Assembly (NCBI GenBank): GCA_011799875.1 | Contig: CM022303.1 | Coordinates: forward strand, 545,803,368 to 545,867,367 | DNA: 64,000 bases | Direction of reading: 5' to 3' | From: Thinopyrum elongatum | Taxonomy: Eukaryota; Streptophyta; Magnoliopsida; Poales; Poaceae | Shown: one piece after another, positions 56,162 to 64,000 of the stretch | Layout of the letters: every line of letters begins with the position of its first letter | How positions within the stretch are numbered: position 1 is the first letter of the stretch | Notes under the pieces: generated by a model | The model's database searches: none | What the model was told of the DNA's origin: nothing | The model's input: only the letters and a program-made list of their open reading frames with translations | Position numbers and translations under genes: made by a program

Positions 56162-57819
56162 TGAAAGTGCAACTAATCCCTGGGTGGTTTTGGTAATTCT
56201 TAACAACATATAGCTCATTGAACTAATACTCTTTCAAGATGATCATTTCAGAAAGTTCAATGATTGGCATGGCATGGACTAGAGATGTGGACCCCTCAAA
56301 ATGCTAAGGACATATATTGGCTCAAGCTCAAGACTCTACTATTTTCCTTTTAGTGATCCAAGATCACATTGAGTCCATAGGAAAGCCAATACTATTAAAA
56401 GGGGATGAGGTGTTGCTTAATGGCTTGCTTGCTCAAAATGCTTAGTGATATGCTCCAAAACCCTCAACCACTTTCTCATATCCACATTTGTCCCAAACCA
56501 AAAGTCAAACTCGGCCCCACCGATTTGATCTATTCGGCGCCACCGAGTTCATTTGACATAGCCACTGCCAGAAACACTAATCAGTTCGGTCTCACCGATA
56601 GGGATCTCGGTCTCACCGAGATGGGATTGCTAACTCTCTGTTTCCCTTCGTAATGTTTCGGTCTAACCAAGATGAGCGATCGGTCCCACCGAGTTCGCAA
56701 TGCAAACTCTCTGTTTCCTCTTCGTAACGTTTCGGTCTCACCGAAATGAGCGATCGGTCCCACCGAGTTTGCCTGATCAACTCTCTGTTTGCCTATTACA
56801 GAAATCGGTCTCACCGAGTTCATGTGATCGGTCTCACCGAGATTACGTTATGCCCTAACCCTAACAAAATCGGTCTCACCGAGTTGACATGTCGGTCCCA
56901 CCGAAAATCCTAACGTTCACATTTTTGAACTAAATTGGTCTGACCGAGTTTCACTATTCGGTCCCACCGAGTTTGGTAAATTGTGTGTAACGGTTAGATT
57001 TTGTGTGGAGGCTATATATACCCCTCCACCCTTCCTCCATTCGAGAGGAGAGCCATCAGAACGTGCCTACACTTCCACTACTCATTTTCTGAGAGAGAAC
57101 CACCTACTCATGTGTTGAGATCAAGACATTCCAATCCAACCACAAGAATCTTGATCTCTAGCCTTCCCCAAGTTGCTTTCCACTCAAATCATCTTTCCAC
57201 CATATCCAAATCTGTGAGAGAGAGTTGAGTGTTGGGGAGACTATCATTTGAAGCACAAGAGCAAGGAGTTCATCATCAACACACCATCTATTACCTTTTG
57301 GAGAGTGGTGTCTCCTAGATTGGTTAGGTGTCACTTGGGAGCCTCCGTCAAGATTGTAGAGTTGAACCAAGGAGTTTGTAAGGGCAAGGAGATCGCCTAC
57401 TTCGTGAAGATCTACCCTAGTGAGGCAAGTCCTTCGTGGGCGATGGCCATGGTGGGATAGACAAGGTTGCTTCTTTGTGGACCCTTCGTGGGTGGAACCC
57501 TCCGTGGACTCGCGCAACCATTACCCTTCATGGGTTGAAGTCTCCATCAACGTGGACGTACGATAGCACCACCTATCGGAACCACGCCAAAAATCTCCGT
57601 GTCTAAATTGCGTTTGCTCCCTCCAAACTCCTCCCCTTTACCTTCATATGCAATAATTTACATTCCGCTGCTATACTCTTAGAATTGCATGTGTAGGTTG
57701 ATTGCTTGACTTGTGCTAAGTTGCTAAAATCTGCCAAGACTTGGAAAAGGCTAGATTTTTATTTGGTCAAGTAGTCTAATCACCCCCCCCCCCCCTCTAG
57801 ATATACTTTCGATCCTACA
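56162..57819 (+). repeat. 3' LTR of the pol-less copia
   Basis: 1658 bp and nearly identical to 47899-49558 where compared. Differences include a longer C-run near 57783-57795 and a short deletion near 57740. It contains the palindrome array at about 56511-56975 and a TATA box at 57013-57020. It ends GATCCTACA before the duplication ccatc. Confidence 0.92.
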
Positions 57820-58574
57820 CCATCCGTTAGCTTAGCATATTGATCGTTCAATTTATTACTATTGCTTTCTTCATGTCAAATACATATTCCTTGGACTATG
57901 TGATTATGCAACTCCCGAATACCGGAGGAATACCTTGTGTGCTATCAAACGTCACAACGTAACTGGGTGATCATAAAGATGCTCTACAGGTATCTCCAAA
58001 GGTGTTTGTTGAGTTGGCATAGATCGAGATTAGGATTTGTCACTCCGAGTATCGGAGAGGTATCTCTGGGCCATCTCGGTAATACACATCATAAGAAGCC
58101 TTGCAAGCAAAGTGACTAATGAGTTAGTTACAGGATGATGTATTACGGAACGAGTAAAGAGACTTGCCGGTAACGAGATTGAACTAGGTATGAAGATAAC
58201 GACGACCGAATCTCGGGCAAGTAACATACCGATGGACAAAGGGAATTACGTATGTTGTCATTTTGACCGATAAAGATCTTCGTAGAATTTGTAGGAGCCA
58301 ACATGGGCATCTAGGTTCCGCTATTGGTTATTGACCGGAGAGGTGTCTCGGTCATGTCTATATAGTTCTCGAACCCGTAGGGTCCGCACGCTTAACGTTC
58401 GTTGATGATATAGTATTATATGAGTCATGTATGTTGGTGACCGAATGTTGTTTGGAGTCCCAGATGTGATCAAGGGTATGAAGATGCTCTCCCCTCTCGT
58501 AGCTATGTATCTCCATGGATAGATCTTGCGTGTGCATAGAATTTTTTTTGTTTTCCATGCAACGTTTCCCAACA

Positions 58575-58653
58575 CATGGATGAACATGCATGACCGAAAA
58601 TGTGACCTACTGTGACAAACACGTATCATCACGGAAGTGTTTTTTTTGTAGTG
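58575..58653 (+). mobile_element. CACTA-type DNA transposon fragment, part 2 with terminal repeat
   Basis: Ends GGAAGTGTTTTTTTTGTAGTG at 58653, that is CACTACAAAAAAAACACTTCC on the minus strand, the terminal signature of CACTA elements. It is continuous with 40466-40655 once the copia is removed. No transposase is present. Confidence 0.7.
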
Positions 58654-59570
58654 AATGCATTGGAAAAACTAGGTGATACCTCATGGGTTCCTGTAGGACT
58701 TGGTTGCATATGTTAATTTTCTGACATTTTTCTGCATTTTGAATGAGGATGAAGACTAAAAATTCGTATGGTTTTTTATATTTGGTTATTATATAGTTGT
58801 ATAATATTTAGAATATAATGAAGTATTTTCATGCATGTTGAGATAAATAAAAGTAGTGTGGTTGATGAGATGACATGCATGGTAATTGTCTTAAGATGGT
58901 TTAGTTACTTGTTTACTTGCAACTATATTGAGTAAATTTTTTATCTAAAGGTGTTTCACGTTGCTTATGTTCTATTTCTTCAACTTCTCTTCCACCTAAT
59001 AGTACATTAACTTGGGATACTAGTTGATGGCTTGACCGAAATTGCTATGTTTACTTGGTAACCAATGAGAGCTGATGACTTTGGTGGAACCATGGCGCCA
59101 TGATTTTCAACTCATACCGGGAGTTCCCCTTTGAGTACTTGGTTGGATGTATAGTATAATGATTAGCCTCTAAATATTAGGTGCATGCGCCCAACTTTAT
59201 ATATCCACTTCATCATATAGATGCCTCTTCGGTACTCAACATTGCATTATCCCAACTTGAGACTAGTTCATACTTTGCTATTATATGCAAATCTCATTGG
59301 AATTCTTTCCTATTGAGCTCTCAACACTTGCGCCATATTTTTACTTGGTTAAGACCAGAGAAAAAAATCCTGCTCTCTTGCTAGATATAGCAAAAAACCC
59401 GTCATTGTTGCTACATGTAGTCGATGACTCTACAATTGGCCAGCTATGTTCATGGGTGTCATAGGTGGTTATTCGTATAAACGATATTGGATTCATAATT
59501 ATTGCCGTTGGCTCTATAGTAGTGAGGTGTCGACAAGCAAACCAGACAAACAAAAGTATTTCACTATCCC
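58654..59570. other. AT-rich DNA without recognised content
   Basis: No LTR, terminal repeat, tandem repeat or credible ORF recognised on either strand. The short ORFs (up to about 70 codons) look accidental. It may be old decayed transposon or low-copy DNA. Confidence 0.4.
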
Positions 59571-60156
59571 CCCATCGGCTCTCCCTTCACCCCTCTCGGG
59601 CGACTTGAGGGTGATCCAACCGTAGCTTCTCGAGCCCTCCCCCCCCTCCCTCCCCTCCCCGCTACCGCCCAAGGACTCCGCCGACCCTACTGTGCGGCCT
59701 CCAATGATGGTGGCGGTTGGGCTCAGCTGCCCTGCCCCATCGCAGGGAGCTCCAGAAATTGGGGCAGCGGGCCTGGGTGGAGATGGCAGCATGGATCTCG
59801 CCAGAGGATGGCATTGCGGCAGATGGTCGTCCCTTTCAGCCACGTGGGTGGTGGAGGTCCTCCATGGGTGCCAGATGTTCTGGTGGCTCTGTCGGATCTG
59901 GATCCTGGCACCCTCCCCTTGATGTGGCCTGCTCGGCCAGATCTGGCTATTGGGCATGGGTTGGCGAGAGCTCTAGAACAGGGGAAACCCCTGGTCTACT
60001 TTGCGCCGACCATGACATCACCGACACCACTACACCGGTTCCCTTTTGAGGGCGTGTTGGGATTCCGATCTCGCCACCCCTCATCCTCCCCCGTGCTCTC
60101 AGGTGAAAAATATTGTTAGCCTTTGGGGAGGATGATTGTGGTGTTCCAGCGGCGTG

Positions 60157-61692
60157 TTATATGTCTCCAACGTATCTATAATTTTTTATTGTTTCACACT
60201 ATTATATTATCAATCTTAGATGCTCTATTTTGGGACTAACCTATTAACCCAGTGCCAATTCCTGTTTTTTGCTTGTTTTTGGCTTTTCAAAAAATCAATA
60301 CCAAACACAGTCCAAACACGATGAAACTTTACGGTGATTCTTTCTGGACCAGAAGGGACCCTAGAAGGTTTGGGAGGAGGCCAAAAGACCTACAGGAGAG
60401 GCACGAGCTCACAGGGCGCCCCCTAGGGGGGTAGGCATGCCCCTGATCTCGTGGGTCCCACACAACTTTGTTTGACCTAATTCGAAGCCTATAAATTCAC
60501 AAATATTCCCAAACCAACATAGAGAGACCCGAAACACTTTTTTCACAGCTGCAAGCTTCTGTTCTTCCGTGATCCCATCTAGAGGCCTTTTCCGGTACTC
60601 TACCGAAGGGGGAATCAATCTTGTAGGGCCTCTACATCCTCCTTGCTGCTTTTCATTGATGTGTGAGTAGTTTACCACAGACCTACGGGTCCATAGCTAG
60701 TAGCTAGAGGGCTTCTTCTCTCTCTCTTTGATCTTCAATACCATGTTCTCCTCGATCTTCTTGAAGTTCTATTCGATGTAATCTTCTTTTGCGGTGTGTT
60801 TGTTGGGATCCGATGAATTGTGGGTTTATGATCAGATTATTCATTGAACATAATTGAGTCTTTTATGGACTTTATTATGCATGATTGTTATAGCTTTGTA
60901 TTTTTTTGCCGATCTATCCGTTTGGTTTGGCCAACTAGATTGATTTATCTTCAGTGGGAGGGGTGCTATGTAATGGGTTCAATCTTACGGTGTCCTCACC
61001 CTGTGACAGAATATGACAGAAGGGGTAGTGAGGCACGTATTTTATTATTTCTATTAAGGGTAAAATGACGGGGTTTAATTATATTGCTTGAGTTTACTTT
61101 TTTTACATCATGTCATCTTGCTTAAGGCGTTACTCTGTTTATCTTGAACTTAATACCATAGATGCATGCTTGATAGCGGTCTATTGGTGGAGTAATATCA
61201 GTAGATGCAGGCAGGAGTCGGTCTAATTGTCATAGACATGATGCATATATACATTATCATTGCCATGAATACGTCATAACTATGCGCTTTTCTATCAATT
61301 GCTTAATAGTAATTTGTTTACCCACCCTATGCTATGTGTTTGAGAGAGAAGCCTCTAGTGAAAACTATGGCCCCGAGGTCTACTTTAATCATATTATAAA
61401 ACCAAAAATACCTTGCTGCAATTTATTTACTTTTATTTTGTTTTGCAATTTATCTATCTACCTACACAAGATTTGATCCTTGCAAGAACGAGTTCAAGGA
61501 TATTGACAACCCTCTTGCTTGTGTTGGGTGCAAGTATTTGCTTTTGTGTGTGCATGTGCTATTCACTAGGATTTGCATGATTCTCCTGCTAGTTCGATAA
61601 ACCTTGGTTCTCACTGAGGGAAATACTTATCTCTATTGTACTTCTCCACCATTCATCTAAGGGGAAAATCCCACCGCAGCTCACAAGTAGCA
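60157..61692 (+). mobile_element. Solo A-type LTR, plus strand
   Basis: 1536 bp, starting TTATATGTCTCCAACG (TGATACGTCTCC mutated) and ending CAAGTAGCA. Flanks gcgtg (60152-60156) and gcgtt (61693-61697) form a target duplication with one change. Collinear with 20062-21622. Confidence 0.83.
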
Positions 61693-61932
61693 GCGTTGTC
61701 CTCCTTGGAGGCATCGTCCTAGGGATGGGTGGAGGGTGCGGTTGTGGGATTTGGTGGTTGGTGGTGGTGGGGGTGCGTTGCTCTCTTGGCCGCTGGTGGT
61801 GTGGAAGGCGAGTTGGCTGGTCCGCAATCCTTCAGTGGTTCCTATTTGGTACCCTCATGGGTTGTTAGCTGGCTTACGACATGCTCGTGTAGTGGCACGG
61901 CATGGATGAAGGGAAGACAACGATCTTCTCTC

Positions 61933-63401
61933 TGTTACTTGTGATAGGCGTTGGGATTTCCCCGAAGAGGAAGGGTGAAGTAGTATAGTAGCAGGAAGTA
62001 TTTAGAACCAAGGTTTATCAAACCAATAGGAGATCCACGATAACAAAGTTTAGCAGTACGTGCACACACAAAAACAAATACTTGCACCCAACGCAGGCAA
62101 GAGGGTTGTCAATCCCCTTGTACTCGTTAATTGCAAGGATTAATTATGATAGTAGGAGATATATAAAAGTAAATAAATTGCAGAAAGATTTTTAGGGTTC
62201 TAGCAATGTGATTTAAATGGACCCGGGGGCCATAGTTCCACTAGAGACATCTCTCTCAAGAACATAGCAACCGTGGGTACACAAATTACTATTGCGCAAT
62301 TTATAGAGAAGTGCATAGTTATGATGTTATTCAAGGCATGATCAGTACATAGGCATTACATCCACGACAAGTAGACCGAAACGATTCTGCATCTACTACT
62401 ATTACTCCACTTCGAGAACGCTTTTATGCTTGCCTTTCTACGTATTAAGTTCATAATAAACAGAGTAATGCATGAAGCATGATGGCATAATGTAGATAGA
62501 ATAAAACCAATCAATATGATCAAACCCCGTCATTTTACCCTTAGTATCAACAATAAAAATATGTGCCTTGCTACAACTCCTGTAATAGAGTGAGGACACT
62601 ACAAGATTGAACCTACCACAAAGCAACTCTCCCGCTGAACATAAATCAATCTAGTTGGACAAACTAAACGGATAGATCAGAGAGAAATACAAAGCTATAA
62701 CAATCACACATAATAAAGTTCAGAAATAACTCAATTACTTTCAATGAACAATCTGATCATAAAACCAAAATTCATCGGATCCCAACAAACGCACCACAAA
62801 AGATTCATCAAATCGATCTCCGAAGGGAGAGAGAGAGACATCTAGCTACTATTATGGACCCTTAGGTCCTGTGGGGAACTACACACACATCATCATGGAG
62901 GCAGCAAGGTTGATGGAGAAGGCCTCCGTGGCCGATTCCCCCTCCAGCAAAGTACCAAAAAAGGTCAAGAACAGAGGCTTGTGGCGGCAGAAGAATTATT
63001 TCGGGTCCCGCTCTGGGTTTTTGGAATATTTGGGAATATATAGCGCTGGAATTAGGTCAGAAATATCCACGAGGGGCCGACAAGGGGGCACGACACGCCA
63101 ACCCTCCTGGTCACGCCGTGCTGCCTTGTCATCTCCTCGTTTGTCTTCTGGACCTCCTCCGAAGCTTCTAGGGTCCCTCCTGGTCCAGAAAAAATCGTCA
63201 AAAAGTTTCGTTGCGTTTGAACTTTGTTTGGTAGGGATTTTCTGTAAAACCAAAAACATGCAGAAAATAGCAACTGGTACTGGGCACTTGGTTAATAGGT
63301 TGGTTTCCAAAAACGATATAAAATTGCATATAAAGCATACAAGATTGATAATATAATAGCATGAAACAATCAAAAATTATAGATACATCGGAGAAGTGAC
63401 A
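61933..63401 (-). mobile_element. Solo A-type LTR, minus strand
   Basis: 1469 bp. On the minus strand it starts TGTCACTTCTCCGATG and ends CAAGTAACA. The perfect duplication ctctc lies at 61928-61932 and 63402-63406. The plus-strand text TTGGGATTTCCCCGAAGAGG near 61951 is the reverse of the LTR 3' end seen in 20062-21622. Confidence 0.88.
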
Positions 63402-63726
63402 CTCTCCAACATTGGCCCCTTTGGCTCGACGGTAGAGCCGGCCATGCTGTTCAGCCTTTCTCGTATGCGTCCGTTGGTGCTCTGGTTGGCCTCTTCTCTG
63501 CTATTCTAGCTGCTTTGGGCAATCCGGCGGCTTGACTCTGGTTTCTTAGTGTAGGTGATGGCGTTTATTGTTGTGCTACATGTAGCTCCTGGTCTCTAGC
63601 GTGATCTACATGTGATCTTTTAGTTTTTGATCAAGTTTTGGCCTTCATACTCACCTCCTTTGTATCCTAGCCGGTTGATGGCTTCATTAATTTAAAGTCG
63701 GGCTTTATGCCTTTTCTCTAAAAAAG

Positions 63727-64000
63727 GACCCGGTTGAATCTATTACCTAATCTATACCAAATATTAAATGATGGTGCGTTTCTCTGATTTTTTGGTCTCC
63801 CACTTACCTAAAATTGTCCATAAAATTGAAGTAAATTACCCATCATGCCACCCGTAAGTGAAAAAAAACTCTTCGTTAATTGTTTCTTTGATTTTTTTCT
63901 CCTGTCATTGAAACTGACCCTAAAATTGAAATAAATTACCAGCCCGCCACCCATAAGTGAAAAATATATAATTAATATTAAAGGATGGTGCGTTACTTCG
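63727..64000. repeat. AT-rich diverged tandem repeat
   Basis: TTTCTCTGATTTTTTGGTCTCC ... GTAAATTACC ... GCCACCCGTAAGTGAAAAA (about 63780-63866) recurs as TTTCTTTGATTTTTTTCTCC ... ATAAATTACC ... GCCACCCATAAGTGAAAAA (about 63885-63966). ATATTAAATGATGGTGCGTT at 63761 recurs at 63976. The unit is roughly 105 bp and the array runs out of the window. Confidence 0.6.

Larger units (their letters stand above)
47899..57819 (+). mobile_element. Non-autonomous SIRE-lineage (Maximus-like) copia: gag and 3' ORF, no pol
   Basis: LTRs of 1660 and 1658 bp start TGAAAGTGCAAC and end GATCCTACA. The perfect target duplication ccatc lies at 47894-47898 and 57820-57824. The initiator-Met primer site (TGGTATCAGAGC) follows the 5' LTR; AAAAAGGGGCAGA precedes the 3' LTR. 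Inside are a gag (49643-51821) and a 3' ORF (53580-55643) but no protease, integrase, RT or RNase H between them. The LTRs are nearly identical in the stretches compared by eye, so it is the youngest layer here. Family name from memory. Confidence 0.92.
40656..58574 (+). mobile_element. Angela/WIS/BARE-like copia retrotransposon, inactive, with a second copia nested in its 3' LTR
   Basis: 5' LTR 40656-42375, initiator-Met-type primer site, about 1.2-kb leader, one gag-pol reading frame 43568-47542, polypurine GCGGGAGACT, and a 3' LTR starting at 47630, interrupted by 47899-57819 and ending at 58574. Flanking pentamers caagg (40651-40655) and catgg (58575-58579) are a target duplication with one change. 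Order gag-protease-integrase-RT-RNase H is that of Ty1/copia. Four in-frame stops and lost catalytic residues make it defective. It is inserted in a CACTA element. Confidence 0.92.
47630..58574 (+). repeat. 3' LTR of the Angela-like copia, deleted and interrupted
   Basis: Starts after GCGGGAGAC with TAAAGGAAATATG (terminal TG mutated). It continues to 47898, resumes at 57825 after the nested copia, and ends TTTCCCAACA at 58574. The two parts total about 1019 bp against 1720 bp for the 5' LTR. The missing 697 bp corresponds to 41575-42271 of the 5' LTR and includes the TATA box; the join is within ATGTGATCAAGGGTATG near 58468. Confidence 0.88.
59571..63726 (+). mobile_element. Non-autonomous LINE-like unit, interrupted by two solo LTRs
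   Basis: The pieces 59571-60156, 61698-61932 and 63407-63726 join into about 1.14 kb. The 5' part is GC-rich (CTCTCCCTTCACCCCTCTCG; a CCCTCC tract near 59637-59660; GGTGGCGGTTGGGCTC). The 3' end TTTAAAGTCGGGCTTTATGCC then TTTTCTCTAAAAAA resembles the short A-tailed 3' ends of grass LINEs. No reverse transcriptase or endonuclease is readable, so any movement would be in trans. No clear target duplication was found. Alternative: a fragmentary gene-derived or other transposon sequence. Confidence 0.5.

Noticed and set aside
58654..59570. Possible host gene fragment in the unassigned interval
   Set aside because: Only short ORFs without domains, no splice-consistent exons and no similarity I recognise.
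59514..60119. Overlapping ORFs on both strands in the GC-rich head of the LINE-like unit as a host gene
   Set aside because: No domain, no consistent frame and location within a repeat. I see no support for a gene.

Overview
This window looks like intergenic DNA from a large-genome grass of the wheat/barley tribe (Triticeae). I find no convincing host gene, tRNA or rRNA. Almost every base can be placed in a nest of transposable elements. The taxon call rests on recognising LTR types that are very abundant in Triticeae (ends of the TGATACGTCTCC type, an Angela/WIS/BARE-like copia, and a SIRE-lineage copia whose LTRs start TGAAAGTGCAAC). Family names given here are from memory, were not searched, and are tentative.

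Layout. 1-6883: minus-strand non-autonomous Gypsy element ('B-type' LTR), cut by the window start. 6884-18632: an old LTR retrotransposon ('X') whose single LTR is split by three independent insertions: a complete non-autonomous Gypsy element with a perfect target-site duplication (7940-14964, 'A-type' LTRs, itself carrying a Stowaway MITE), a solo B-type LTR (15054-16484) and a solo LTR of another family (16588-17917). 18633-20061: GC-rich, exon-like island with duplicated structured intron elements. 20062-28339: a Gypsy element with an A-type 5' LTR, a B-type 3' LTR and no target-site duplication, so a recombinant; a solo LTR lies inside it. 28340-40465: minus-strand Gypsy with gag and part of a protease. 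Its 5' LTR is split by a solo copia LTR (31450-39583), which is split in turn by a tandem LTR-internal-LTR-internal-LTR array (32045-37733). 40466-58653: end of a CACTA transposon interrupted by an Angela-like copia (40656-58574). The 3' LTR of that copia is interrupted by a second, young-looking copia (47899-57819) that has gag and a 3' ORF but no pol. 58654-59570: no recognised content. 59571-63726: a non-autonomous LINE-like unit carrying two solo LTRs in opposite orientation. 63727-64000: an AT-rich tandem repeat.

How the parts relate. The coding capacity belongs to transposons and is mostly broken. The Angela-like polyprotein is one uninterrupted reading frame with four internal stops and damaged catalytic motifs. 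The Gypsy gag at 29616-30866 is the longest intact gag frame, but its downstream protease is cut off. Several elements (A-type, B-type, the tandem array, the pol-less copia) would need enzymes from other elements to move. The most unusual items are the mismatched-LTR recombinant, the tandem LTR array with variable palindromic repeats, the recurrent hairpin pairs and the conserved acidic ORF of the non-autonomous Gypsy elements, and a second promoter-like module ahead of the 3' ORF of the pol-less copia.
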